DNA from: Shinisaurus crocodilurus
Lineage: Eukaryota; Chordata; Lepidosauria; Squamata; Shinisauridae
Length of the DNA: 64,000 nt
Reading direction: 5' to 3'
NCBI GenBank assembly: GCA_021292165.1
Contig: CM037888.1
Span: 28,509,140 to 28,573,139, forward strand
Position 1 is the stretch's first letter, and each line of letters starts with the position of its first letter. This document shows positions 43,960-55,872 of the stretch, piece by piece. The notes beneath the pieces were generated by a model. It was not told where the DNA came from, did no database searches, and saw only the letters and a program-made list of their open reading frames with translations. The position numbers and the translations under genes are program-made.

Positions 43960-45782
43960 GCCTTTTGGTCTGTTCCAGCATGGCTGTTCTTATGTTCTCA
44001 TGTGCATGGCCCGCTACTATATGTTGCCAGTAGCAAGAAAGGAAGTGCTGTGGGATCTCAGGTGGTGGAGACTCAGTGGGACTCCTCACATACCTGGTTG
44101 GGGAGTAGGTGTCAGCAGTAGCCACCCACTGAAGTGGCCGCAGTGGGTACCAGCATCTTTCAGTGTAATGCTGGCGCACAAGCCACTGATGGAAGCCCTG
44201 AGCGCTGCTGCTGCCACCACAGGCGCAAAATTAAGTGAAAACACAGGAGCAGGGATAGTTGAGAAATTCACTCCATGTTTACAGATTTACCCAATTCATT
44301 CATCCCAGAACTGAACACGGACCCAAACTGCAATTTGCAGTAGGAGATCTGTACGTTTCCAAGCTTATGATGCATTTGGTGAAACAAAACGACGCATCCA
44401 TTAGCATGCAAAGATTGGGGAAATGTGCAAAGAAAACAGCACCCGTTTCTAAAATGTGCGCGCACAAGCTTTGGTCAATGGGTGCAATGCGTACAAAGAG
44501 GTGTACATTTGAAAAAATGTGCAACAAAAATGTGTACAAATTTCTCTGTGTGTGTGTGTTTGTGTGTGAAACCATACAGAACTGGGACACAATGTTGGTG
44601 GAAAAATTAGAACTTTGATGGTAATAAATCTTGACAGATCCGTCCATCTCTGCACAGAAGCCACCTTTGAGAGGTTCCTTCTACATCCCTCCCCAAAGTA
44701 CCGTGATTGGAAGTATAAAGGTGAGCCCTCCTAAAATTATTCCCTGGTTGGAAGCTAGAGAATGTCAGTCACAAAATTACGCACACACAATCTCTCCCTT
44801 TCCCTCCCTCCCCTGGCATTTTACATATATGGAGAGCTGAAGGAAGATGCATCATTTTTTGCAGACACGCCATCTGTGTCTCTGTGTACCTCCAAATCAC
44901 TCCCAAAGCTACAGGAGAACCCAGATTCACTTCAAGTCAGTTCGGAGGACTCATCATGCTTCACTTCAGTTGAATCCCATATCAGTCCAAATCATCCAGA
45001 TTCAGCTCAGGATTCATCCGAATCAAACACCCCTCACGATGACTAAAGATTCACCGGAGAACTTCCTGGTCATTCAGCAGGTTGGATGTTGCAATGGCAT
45101 CTTTGCTTTGGAAAGGTGACGAGGTATATTTAACGATGTATGGTGAATTATTGAGAAGACCGACAGGACCCAAGAGCTGTCTGGAGCAAGTCACAGCCTG
45201 AGCCTCCCCACAGTCTCTCTGCTTTGGGACAGAACACCTGAGGAGGTGTTGACTGCTGGTGTGCTCACTCCAAAAACAGTTTTCCAGAGGTCCAGTTGCT
45301 GAAGCTCTCTCTTTTCTGAATGAAAAATAGGAGGCATATTTCACTGTTCCTCCCAAAAAGGTTTATTTAATGGGGTGTATAGGAAGCTGCTTTGACCGGG
45401 CCAGAACACTGGTCCATCTTGCCTAGTACTGTCCACTCTTACTTGGCACAGTTTTCCAAGGTTTTAGGCAGGTTGTTTTTTTTTTCCTGCCCTACTGTTG
45501 GGGATGTTGTGGGAGGCCAGACCAAAGCAGGGACAACAGAGGGCAAAATGCATGCCCATAAGATTACTATATAAAGCCCAGAATCTTTGACACCCCATAA
45601 CTTATGGCGACATAACGATAACTTAGAATCTACCTTCAGACCTGTGCATGGAATGAAGTGCAGGGGAGGGCACTCTGGGCAGGGACATTGGGAGTGGAGC
45701 AGAACATGTGCCCCCATGTCCCCTACATAGTTTGTGCCCTCCAGCCGGATGCCTGAATGACAGGCTTGCGGTAGAGCAGGAG
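43960..45782. other. Unassigned stretch
   Basis: GTCTGTTCCAGCATGGCTGT near 43970 is a common squamate repeat phrase. An eroded miniature element occupies about 44390-44660 and ends with GATCCGTCCATCTCTG. A fragment of the tRNA-derived SINE is near 45380-45440. No gene is supported. Confidence 0.4.
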
Positions 45783-45905
45783 CAGGCCACCTGTGGCCCT
45801 CCAGATGTTGTTGAACTACAACTCCCATCATCCCTCACCATTGGCCAGTCTAGGATGGGAATTGGAGTCCAGCACCGTCTAGAGGGCCACAGTTTCTTCA
45901 GCACT
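45783..45905. mobile_element. hAT miniature element, diverged
   Basis: CCACCTGTGGCCCTCCAGAT then GTTGTTGAACTACAACTCCC and the mirror GGAGTCCAGCACCGTCTAGA, GGGCCACAG. Termini are degenerate. Confidence 0.6.
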
Positions 45906-47007
45906 GTTGTAAAAGCTAGCAAGAGTGTGTAAAGCATTCCACAACAGCATCTGTGTGACCTAAATCAACAAATGTAACAGGGGATTTGCCCTAGCTATCA
46001 AAATGTTGCTTCAGCAGCGGATCCTCGAAGCGATGCATTTTTTAAAAAAAAACATCAAATATTTAATGAAGTCTCTTGCATCCTAGAAGGAAAGTAACAA
46101 CCACCACCACAGAGGAACTTTCTTTACAGAAATCCTGCCCAGGAAAAGAAAGGCAGATATCGAGAGCGTCTTATGGGATTTTCTTCTTCCTCGGCAGAAC
46201 ATCTGGCAACGAATGGCATTTTTAAAAAGAAAGAAAAAGCCAAGGATCATCTGCACACCATTTTCTTTTCCTCCTCAGGAAAGAAAAAAAAAGTCTATAA
46301 TTGGCTGAGAATACATTTCCACTGCCTCCCCCTTCCCCTCCACCCTGCCTTACACATGGCAGAAGGAAAGCATATAGATTAGGCCTGCAAAAAGGTCAAG
46401 GAATTCCCCAGGCATCCTCCATAAAGCAGAAATTTAATAATGCAGACAAGAGTTCCAAGCATGCTTCCTTTCTTGGTGAAGGATACGCTGTAGGCCTTTC
46501 TCCTCCCTCACGACCAGGACATTCTGCCGTGAAAAACATGAATCTTTTATAGGCTAGTTCTCTCAGTCCATGAGAACTTCAGAGATGTCACCTTTTGGGC
46601 CTCTCTTGCAGGATTGCCACAACTGCGTGGGCCGGCTTGCAAAATCCAGCAGGGAAGAGCCCTTGCCTTTTGCTTTCCAAAGACCAAAAGCAGAACATTT
46701 GGCTGAAAGTAGGTGTGGCAGGTGAGAAATGGGGAGCAGGAAGGGGAGTGAGGTGATGGGAAAAAGAGCAGCAGGAACTCCATTCTAGGGGACTTTTTTT
46801 TCTATCGAGAACCACATTCTGAGGCCACATGGTGGTGTGGGGTCAGAGCCTCACATGGGTGGAACCATCCTCTCTCTCCCTCTTTCTTCTTTCCCTTTGT
46901 GGAACAGAGATCAAGGGTGGGCATTTATGAACTGCCAAAAAAGAGGGAAAGCGTCAACAACAAAAAAGAGTGATTCTCGTAATATTTGCATATGCTGATT
47001 TAATAGA

Positions 47008-47061
<54 letters not shown>

Positions 47062-47998
47062 AATAGAAATACAGCACATCTCATCATAGTGTGGATGAGA
47101 GGGTTGCCAGGTCTCCAGCTTTGGCCCCGAGACTCAGGTTTTGGGCTCGATTCTCAGGGTGGCAAGCCTAAATCTCCACCTTTTAAGTTAGTCTCAAATG
47201 ACTACCTTTGAATCTTGAGATTTGCAGCAATATTATTAGTAAAGCAAAACTACTTGGGTTTTTGTTGTTGTTTTTGTTTTTTAATCACTTGTTCTGAAAG
47301 AGAGAAGATTCCCTAAAAGGTTTTTTATTTTCTCCCCAATGTTTTCCCCAATTTCCAGTTAGAGGGTGGGGATAATAAAGGCCACACCCTGCAGGTTCTC
47401 TGAAGCAGAGCACAGGCAGGGGGAGTAGAGATTGGAGCTACACGAAGGAGATGTAAGAGGTGACTTCAGAGACAGCAAATGAGGGACCACTCTCATAAGA
47501 ATGCTTCAGTCAAAGAATGGAAGATGGACAAGAGAGTGGGTGACCCACAAACGGTCAGTGGGTGCTGTGGGCGGGAGAGAGAGGGTGCTAATGCTGCTGC
47601 TCATACGCTTGCCTGTCATGCATGCCTGCCTCTCCTGCTTGGGATGTATGGGATATCACAGCTGTGATATTCCACAACGAGCATGGCTTGGGGCTTGTGA
47701 GGGCCTTTCTTTTTAGCTGCTGCGCCATTGGAACAGATCTTTTAGATTGCCTGCACGCAAAAAAAAAAAAGAAAAGAAAAGAAAAAGAAAGAAATTTAAG
47801 GTTCCCCCGAATGTGCAAGGTTTCTTTTAGTTTAATAATTACTTTAGGAACTAGTTTCGTCCTTAACACGGCATATCGGTAGAGTGGAGAGGGACGGGAG
47901 AAAAATAGCTTCTGCACAAGTGGTGGGCAAAGCCAGCTCCATCCCGCCATATGGAGCTGAGATGGGGCCGCCATATGCTGTCTGAGAGGGTTTTGCCT
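45906..47998. other. Unassigned, with (ATT)n 47010-47058
   Basis: No supported gene. It includes the ATT microsatellite, A-rich runs at 46050 and 47760, and a short AGAAAAG-type repeat near 47770-47800. Confidence 0.45.
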
Positions 47999-48840
47999 GC
48001 CGCCCACTGGGTGGGTTTGCACGACACGACAGGCTATCGTGGTAAGTCACCATGATTGGTGGTAACTTACAACAATGGTTCTGACAGACAATCAATCATT
48101 GTTTCTGGACATTATCTCGTTGTTTCCGGTAATTATCGTGGTTTTGTTCCCACCCTCCGCCTCCAGGCCTGCTGCATCCCAGCGGCCGTCGCTCCCTCTC
48201 TATGTAGGCAGCCTGTTCGTGAATGGTCTGCGGAGTGCTCCCCTCTCCCTCCTCCGCAGGAATCTTGAACCCTTTCTCTACCTCCCAGTAGCTGATCGAT
48301 ATCCCTCTTGTTGTCTGTTCCCATTGGGGGGGGGAATGATTCCTGCATATGTTGCCCGGTGCTTCTTCGCCTGTCACTTTCCCCCTGCTTTTTCCCAGCT
48401 GTTTCCATCACCGCAGAGAAGCATTTCCTCCACCCACCCCTGTTCCTGGCACCTCTAGTATGAACTGAGGCTGGACTTGCTCCCACCCAACCACGCCACC
48501 CATCGCAAAAATACCTCTTACGCTCCTCCTTCTCCTTCCCGCCTTTTCCCCCCACCTGGTCTACCTTACAGGTGATGATTACGAACATGTTATACACCTT
48601 CCCCCACACTGCCTGGTGCCCCTTGTCCAAGCAGCGGCTTTTGATCCTTGCCGCCTGGCACCAAAGCTGCCCTCGCTCTACCCCTCTCCCTCCCGCCTTC
48701 ACTCCCATCTTGGCTAGGAGACAGGTGAAGGTTATTTATACCTGTCCTCCCCTCCATGCCTAGCTCTGCTTAGCGCTGTACCTGTTTTACTTCTTCCCAC
48801 TCCTCGCATCCATGCATGGCAGATGTTGCACATAGTGGAG
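47999..48840. other. Pyrimidine-rich, GC-moderate stretch of unknown origin
   Basis: GGGTTTGCACGACACGACAG near the left resembles the terminus type of the GC-rich Harbinger-like elements, but no partner end was found. On the minus strand a 191-codon ORF (48133-48708) starts at ATG 48708, about 25-30 bases after a TATAAATA box (near 48733-48740), and contains CCT|GTAAGG, a possible donor, at about 48570. No protein family is recognised. Confidence 0.35.
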
Positions 48841-48944
48841 TCCACGAACCTTTCGGGGGGGGGGGTGCCTCGCCCCCGCCTCGACTCTCCGCAGCCCCGC
48901 CCCCCGCCTCAATCTTCTGAGCAGCGTGGAGCAGTTCCCCACGC

Positions 48945-49110
48945 CACTCGAGCTGCCCGCGCCGGTCCCGTCCCGTCACTTCCAACACCGGGGGTTCAGC
49001 GCGCCTGCGCAGGGTCCCGTCGCGTCATTTCCGGTGTCGGAAGTGACGCGACGGGACCGGCGCGGGCGGCTCGCCGCGGAGAGGCAAGCCGCCGACGGAA
49101 CCAGGTAGGC
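48945..49110 (+). promoter_or_regulatory. CpG-rich promoter-like block with repeated ETS/CRE-like palindromes and a splice donor
   Basis: Three arms of one 20-mer are present: 48964-48983 (GGTCCCGTCCCGTCACTTCC), 49013-49032 (19/20 to the inverse of the third), and 49039-49058 inverted (GGAAGTGACGCGACGGGACC). Each combines an ETS core GGAAGT with a CRE/ATF-like TGACGCGA. GCGCCTGCGCA between them matches an NRF1-like site. Downstream CCAG|GTAGGC (GT at 49105) is a donor-like site. Together this looks like a CpG-island promoter and non-coding first exon; its origin is unknown. Activity is inference. Confidence 0.45.
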
Positions 49111-49114
49111 TCAT

Positions 49115-49190
49115 ACGAGCCTCGTGTGGGCATGAGCGGGCCGATTTTGGCCCACTGCGCCACACGAGGCGAGACGGGACATCACTAGTT
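49115..49190. repeat. GC-rich hairpin related to the Tigger-like interior
   Basis: GCCTCGTGTGGGCATGAGCG, GGCCGATTTTGGCC and CGCCACACGAGGCGA fold into a long hairpin. About 6318-6378 has the same plan: GGTGGGCGTGAGCAGGGCCG, ATTTCGGCC, TACGCCCACTCGAGGC. Confidence 0.6.
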
Positions 49191-50445
49191 GCACAAATAT
49201 GCTCTGAATTCTTTCCCCAGAGAACCAATACTCAGGAAAGTGAAGCGGCACACCCAGTGTGAGTTTTTTTCCAAAAAGGTTTTATTTTTGCAAAAAGGCC
49301 CAGCCCTGTGGCTCACGCCAGGATCAGAAGCTGAACAAGGGAAAGAGGACACGTGTGGGTCTTCTTATACTTTTCATGCATAGCATAGCTTCAGCGAATC
49401 AAACATATTGCTTAAACACGCTAACCAATCACGTACATTCATTTGAACATGACAACAATTAATTAGGGACTTTTCATTCGAGCGTAGTAACAACCAATCA
49501 GGACCTTAAGGCTATCTATCCCTTTCTTGGCTAGGTCGATGTTTCTCATGACCTCTGGGGCGCTTGAGACACCAGGTGTCCTATGAGTCTGCTACTCTTA
49601 GTGCCCTTTATCAATTGGAGAAATTCCCCTTCGTCGGTACATCTGGCGTTGGCACAAGAAAATACACTTTAGAAATGAGACTCTAACCAAGGAGAGATAT
49701 GGCGGCACTAGGCATACAACTAAACGAAAAGTGATACAATTCTTCAAAGGCAGATGAACAAGGCTCTCCGGCTAGAATAACAATTGGCAGATGGGCAAGG
49801 TTAGTCAGCTTAGGCCAGGAGGGACTGGAACAGAGAGATGAGTTCATTTCACAAGGTGTGCTACTTACAGCTTTGTTCATTACACGTGCATAATGGAACT
49901 TTATTCTTACACTCTGTATATGCACCGTGTCTACTTTTTTCTAACACAGAGAACTGCTATCTCTAGCAGTTCTCCCATCTATCCCGCCTCCCACCTGTGT
50001 CTGGACTAGATCTTTTCCACACCTTCCCTGCCCCAAAGCTTTTCTTGCTCCTGCAGCCAGAGTTCGGCCTTGACTTCATTTTTCCAGCCCTCTGCTTACT
50101 ACCCAACTTCCCCCTTCCCCTCCTCCCACCACCACATCCTTGTAAAGTTCCCCAATTGTAATCTACTCGTCTTCTATTAAAAGCATAATTTATTTTGAAA
50201 GAAAAATACAGTTTTGGGTATTCTGATTGTAAAAGTAAAAAGCATCCTACAATTAAAAGTGAAGCAAGCAGCAACGTCTGTGTCGCTGGGCAGACATGAA
50301 AAATAGAGATCGGATGACTGGAGCGGCTGCTTGTTTTGCCCCCTTGTCATGCGACTCTGTAGGATTCCTGAACCACCAACGATAAAAGCGCTCTCCCTGG
50401 TTCAGACAACACAACAAACAATCATTGGAAGAACAAACCCTAGAA
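49191..50445. other. Unassigned sequence
   Basis: No recognisable gene. A 67-80 codon set of ORFs on both strands lacks domains. Confidence 0.5.
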
Positions 50446-50516
50446 CAGTGTTCTTCAACCTTGGGTCCCCAGATGTTTTTGGCTTACAACTCCCAGCATG
50501 CCCCAGGCAGCTACAG
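50446..50516. mobile_element. hAT miniature element, left half
   Basis: CAGTGTTCTTCAACCTTGGG, then CCCCAGATGTTTTTGGCTTA and CAACTCCCAGCATGCCCC, is one arm of the family complete at 39331; the right half is absent. Confidence 0.7.
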
Positions 50517-50920
50517 CCTTTTTGGCTGTGGAGCAGGATAAAAATACTTTAAATAAATAAATATCTTAAAATGTCATTGGTGGTACGAGCCTGCCCATGT
50601 CTATATGGACATATGTCCCGTTGAGTTCAATGAAATGTACTTCCAGGTAAATAGGTACAGGTTCGCAGCCAGATTCAGATATATTTTAATTTTACCTATC
50701 CCCGTGTGGCGAAGTTGTGTTGTAAGAGCACAAGTAATTGTACATGGACATTTTCTTCCTTCCTTCTTCCTTTCATTCTTTATATTATTTTTATGCCATT
50801 TCTCAGTTAAAATAGCTCCCAGAGCAATCTACATATAATCAATTAAACCACACCACCCCTCTCCACAGGCTTACTATCTAAAAAGATACAGCACACAGGG
50901 AAAAAGGAAAGGGGAAGGGA
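50517..50920. other. Unassigned AT-rich sequence
   Basis: Short sequence between a hAT arm and the transposase relic; a TTTAAATAAATAAATA run near 50550 may be a LINE tail. Confidence 0.45.
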
Positions 50921-50928
50921 GGGGGGAA

Positions 50929-52870
50929 TTGAATTCTTTTCGCAGGGCTGGTGGAATGGCTCTGCGCTCCCTCTCATCCCCCTCAGCTCAGCCTGCTGGA
51001 ATGTCTCCTATTACAATCCCTATGCTGCAGATGCAACCTGGGGGAGAGATTCCTGCAGCCAAGAAGAAAAAGGTACTTGTCATCATTTCCAAACAACTGG
51101 AGACAGAATGATGAGTTTAAAGAATGGATTGTGAAAGTTGACACCACAACTGCAAAGCGCGGACACTGTAGTATTAACTTTAGTGTTAAATATGATGGCA
51201 TGAAGGCAGCTCAGAAGCCTCTGGGAAGTGAAATACACATTAAAAACCCAAGAACAGTGAGGCAGAATGCTGCCTTGTCTTCCTTCTTTTCAAAGACTCA
51301 AGAGTTCAGAGGCTCTCAACGTTGCTTCTGTAGAAGTTGGCAGTGTGTGCCATGGTGCCTTGCACCGGCATCAGCCATGTTTGAGGATTCTGCTGTTGCC
51401 AAGAAAATGTGGGAGAACCAAGGCAGAGAGCATAGCTGAAAATGTGCTTGGACCCAAATCAGTTGAAAATGTTGTGCAGGCAGGCACTGGGTGACCATTC
51501 AACTATAATATATATATATATATATATTCTATTGACACTGATGCTTCTATTAAGGGCAACAGTAAAATGTTTCTTGTGGCTATGCAGAACTTTGATACTG
51601 ACCTTGGAGTCCAGGAGAAACTGCTGGACTTTTATGAGATACCATCAGAGACTGCTGTTGCAACCAGTAACAGCCTTCTTAGAACTTTAAATGATCTTGG
51701 GTTATCTATTGAAAATATAGTTCCTTCTGCAGCAGGCAATGCTGCTGTAAGTTATGGAGCAAAGTCTGTATTCCAGATACTGAAAACAAACAAGAGTTCT
51801 CTTGTTAGGGCCAACTGCTGTTGCCATGTTCTCCGCAATGCTGCCAGACATGCCCGTTTAAAGATCAAGGACGGTGTAGAGACTCTTGTTCATAAAGTTA
51901 TGCTGAGTTCTTCCAGAGCAACCTTAAAAACTGAGAAGCTTTGAGGAGCTTAGCTTGAAGTCCCATACACTTTTCAGCCATGGAAATGTTCAGCGCCTCT
52001 CTTTCTTCCCTGTTGAATGGCTACTCCTCTCATGGCCTGCCACTGAATTCTATTTCCTGGAGCTGGGGGAAGAACAGACCAGTGACACCATATGGCAGTT
52101 TATTAGTGATCAGGGAGATTAGATGACAACCAATCCTACTTCTCAAATTTCACTCCTAGAGTGCTACCGCAAGTTTGTGCGTCATTTCATGAAAATGTTC
52201 CATGATTCTACTATTGGGGGGGGGCATGCAGTCACTCCACACTTGCACACAATGGTCTGCAACTTGAGGGAGAAACTAATTAATTGTAGGGACAAATAAA
52301 TTTTTGGAACAAAATTGTTCTCCAGTTTAAAACAGCTATCTGATTCTCAATGTGTACATTTCAAACCAGATGCAGTCAAACTGAAAAATCAAGCAATAAC
52401 GTACAGTAAGTACTTAAGAAATTGTTTAAGAAAGCACCCCTACAGGACTTCACAGCCTTTGACCTTGATTATAGTCAGGGAAGCTGGGCCCTGAACATGT
52501 CTGTAAAGTTACCAAAATTCTGGACATTGAGGCTGATGTAGAAGATCTTTATGATGAGCTCATCCTAATTCAGAAGTACTTGCCAGAGGTGAGAAAAATT
52601 GATCTTTTTCTGCACCAGAAATCGGTGCAATTACTGAAACACATCAAATCTACATCACCCCAGTAAGTAATGCATTCGTAGAAAGGGTGTTTTCTCACAT
52701 GGGAAACATATGAACACACCACAGGAACGGCATGCTAGCATCCCTATATAAAGCAGAGCTTTTGTGTTAAATTCAATTATGAATTGAACTGCTACTAATT
52801 TTTCAAATATATAAAGCAGCAGTCACGGTTGCTCAGAGCATGCATTTCAAATTCCTAGTACACATTTTAA
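50929..52870 (+). pseudogene. Decayed hAT transposase-like gene (BED finger plus catalytic plus dimerisation regions)
   Basis: Three frames carry pieces in the expected order. At about 51100-51300 a degenerate N-terminal BED-type zinc finger is visible (FKEWIVKVDTTTAKRGHC, then NAALSSFFSKTQ). At 51567-51944 a central region is open for 125 codons (LNDLGLSIENIVPSAAGNAA, LVRANCCCHVLRNAARHA). At about 51950-52110 and 52640-52790 lie SWPATEF-like and FVERVFSHMGN pieces, the latter marking the hAT C-terminal dimerisation domain. Several frameshifts, stops and an (AT)n insertion near 51510 disrupt it, and the usual Asp of the SADNA-like motif is replaced. It may be a transposon remnant or a dead copy of a domesticated ZBED/hAT-derived gene. 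No intact termini were found. Confidence 0.8.
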
Positions 52871-52980
52871 GTACTGTGTAAATATTTCTGTGATTGCAAA
52901 TTCAGTTCATTCACTATTGTAAAAATAAATAGTTAAAACATAATTCTTCGTGTGCATTTAATTGCATATAGGAAAACCAC

Positions 52981-52985
<5 letters not shown>

Positions 52986-53046
<61 letters not shown>

Positions 53047-53049
53047 ACC
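52986..53049. repeat. (TC)n-(AC)n compound microsatellite
   Basis: A CT run passes directly into a CA run. Confidence 0.93.
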
Positions 53050-54940
53050 ATTTTGCACTTGTTACTGAAGGGCTTGCCCTTGTGACATCTGTGAAGGATT
53101 GAGGCCTACACAGGCTTCAGTTAGTTGAAGCCTGTAGGCCCAAACACTTCCCTAAATTAGTTGAAGCCTGCAGGCCCAAACATTTCAGGATGGGAGGGGG
53201 CATTTGTGAGTTTCAGTTCACCCAATAGAAGTTAAGTATTATTTCTCCTGTTCAAGGTCACATGGTTATAACCTTCCAATCCTGGGAAGGCTTTATTTGT
53301 GTGGGGGGTGTGGTCAGCTAGAGCCAGAGAGAGACTGACCGCAGAGGAGAGAAGTAGACAGAAGTTAAGTTAGAGAACCTTGTGTTATTTGTCTGTTTAA
53401 TTTTATCATACTTGCTTTTGAATTATAACTGCTCTATTGTGTAAATACCCTAATGTAATAAGTAAACTGTTGTTGTTTAACCCATGTTGTTGGAGTGACT
53501 TATTCACCACGCCTGAAGCCTATTCCCATGCTACTGGAAACATGCAAAGGATTTGATCTCCTGGACGGGAGAAGCTTTGAGAAGAGGCAGAGATCTTCCA
53601 AAGGCAGGTCAAGGGGTCCCTGCAGTAGAGGAACCTTGACAACATCACAAAGGCCTGCCCCTGTGACATCATAAAGGCCCGCCTCCAGGCTCTCAGGCTT
53701 TGGCCCTGAAATTTCAGGGAATAGCATGCCGCTTATCTTGCAATCCTAGTGGATTCTGTCTACCGTTCAGGTGCAAACTCTTAGGTTTTGCATGGGCAGA
53801 ACGGGGATTGTCGCCTGACATCAGGATTGTCACCTGACATGGAGGATGTCTCTTGAGGTGAAGTACACAAGGTCTTCTGTCACCAGACATAATGTCAAGG
53901 TCTATGACTCAGAATCATGTGGACAATTGAAGTAAACATGTTGTGAAAAACAGGTTATATAATAGGTGAGTAATATCCTATTTATAGATACTATAAATGG
54001 GGTCTTGCTATATAAGTTGGGGTAAGACACACATCCCTTGACTTCTTCCTGCTCTTGTTCTGGACTTCTACTTCACTTCATCTCAGCCTTACCACTGGGG
54101 TCTTGGATTTGTATCTGCAATGATGTAGCGAGATGGGAGGATCTCTTCTGCGTAAGAGAGATCCCATGTAATTGGGTCTTACAAATAAACTCTTTAATCT
54201 TTATTAACTGCTGTTATCTCCTCCTTCCGTCTGCGTGACTGGGACTGAGGGTCACTGGCTAGGTAAGCTTTTGAACCCGGGTCAGTCCAGCTCTCACACA
54301 AACATGGTAGCAGGGTGGGGGGAGAACCTCTTTTAGCACAAGGACCTAATTCAGTTTTGGGGATTCTCTCATGGATTGCATGCCAGTGGTTGGCGGGGCT
54401 GAAGGAAAAAGGGGGTGGGACCAAAAATACAAACAATTTCAGCACATTGTAGCTGAAAGCTCTTCCTGCCAGTAACTGAGCCTTAGGAGAGGCATTTAGG
54501 AGAGCCTTAGGAGAGGCATTTCAGTCTTTTAGAATGGGGGGAAAGCTGCACAAAAGCCGGGAAGCCACCAAACGTTCCATGGCTGGAGGAAAGGGGGTGG
54601 GATTGGGGGAAGGGGGTGTGGCTATTCAGGGAATCCCAGAAGGCCCTATCAGGACCCCAGGCCTGTGGTTCTGTATCCCTGTGCTAATGGTTGATGGGCA
54701 ACAATTCTTCTGATTCTTTATCTTTTAATTGGAATTGGACAGGACAGACCTTCAAACAGAGGACTGTCCTCTATAAAAGAGGACATATGGCCAACCTCAA
54801 TCTAGCTTCGTAGGCACTACTCCTTTTAGTTTCTGTGTTACACTTTAACCTCTCTCCTGTTTTAGTTCTAAAATATTAGATCAGGTCAGTTTATTTGTAT
54901 TTTTTTATACCACGTTTAATGGATTTGTTGTTGTTGTTGT
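53050..54940. other. Unassigned stretch
   Basis: A short imperfect tandem duplication at 53110-53180 (AGTTGAAGCCTGYAGGCCCA twice). A fragment of the GTCCTCT-ended DNA element lies at 54700-54800. No gene is supported. Confidence 0.45.
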
Positions 54941-55465
54941 TATTTATTATTGACACAATGGTTATTTGTAACTGTACTTCTTATGGTTTGTGGAAAGATG
55001 AAAAATGTAATATGTAACAAAACAATAAAATTAGCCTTGAGAATGTGCATTGTACAGTGTTACATATTTTCAGTTGTACTGTATGGCATGGAATCGTGGA
55101 CTTTAACACAGACTACCATAAAAAAAGATAGAAGCATTTGAAACGTAGATTTATCAGCAGGACGCTACAAATTTCATGGACCGAGAGGGTGACCAATGAA
55201 GAAGCATGAAGGAGAAGTGTATAAAGATCAAGAAATTATAAAACGCAGAAAACTAGAAGAATATTTTGATCATATAATGAGAAATGAAAAATATAGACTA
55301 TTGCAGCTGATTATACAAGGGAAAGAAATGGGAAAAGAAGTGTAGGAAGAAGAAGAACCTCTTGGTTGAAAAACCTTAAAGAATGGGTTGGGGGCAATAC
55401 AATGCCATTGTTTAGAGTGGCCATATCTAAAGACTGTTTAGCCATGATGATGTCCAACCTCTGGT
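54941..55465 (+). mobile_element. RTE-like LINE C-terminus and tail
   Basis: Broken plus-strand frames read LRMCIVQCYIFSVVLYGMES, WTLTQTTIKK, IIKRRKLEEYFDHIMRNEK and YRLLQLIIQGKEMGKEV. These match the end of RTE-type ORFs (KRRKLEYFGHIMR-like, LLQLIIQGK). It is followed by GGATGATGTCCAACCTCTGG-like sequence and a GAA/GAG simple repeat. RTE versus Bov-B subtype is not resolved. Confidence 0.7.
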
Positions 55466-55467
55466 AG

Positions 55468-55530
55468 GAGAGGAAGAAGAAGAAGAAGAAGAAGAAGAGG
55501 AGGAGGAGGAGGAGGAGGAGGAGGAGGAGG
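55468..55530. repeat. (GAA)n-(GAG)n trinucleotide repeat
   Basis: GAA units change to GAG units; probably grown from the LINE 3' tail. Confidence 0.92.
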
Positions 55531-55619
55531 GTTTTTTTTTTAACAGTTACGTTTATTGTTGTTCATTTGATGATATGTTGTGAACTGCCTTGGGCCTCCA
55601 CTTGTAGAAAAATGGCATA

Positions 55620-55870
55620 CAGTCATGCCTTGGATTGAGAGCATAATTCGTTCCGGAAACGTGCTTTTAATCCAAAACACTCTTATATCAAAATGAAATC
55701 CCCCCAAAAAAATTTGTACAGAGATTTTTAATTTAAGCCGTACTACAGTACTTGTATTGCAAGACGTCGCTTGTATATCAAGTAAAAAAATAAATAAATA
55801 AATATTTAAATATTCGCTTGTCTTGCAAAATGCTCTCAAACCAAGTTACTTGCAATCCAAGGTATTACTG
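55620..55870. mobile_element. Tigger-like non-autonomous element, copy 2
   Basis: Termini CAGTCATGCCTTGGATTGAG and ACTTGCAATCCAAGGTATTACTG (read as two pieces), flanked by TA on both sides. It shares GCATAATTCGTTCCGGAA, AACACTCTTATATCAAA and GCAAGACGTCGCTTGTATAT with 6242-6493, but its middle is AT-rich instead of a GC-rich hairpin. Confidence 0.82.
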
Positions 55871-55872
55871 TA

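Noticed and set aside
47588..48095. 144-codon minus-strand ORF
   Set aside because: It contains a Phe run from an A-rich simple repeat and no domain.
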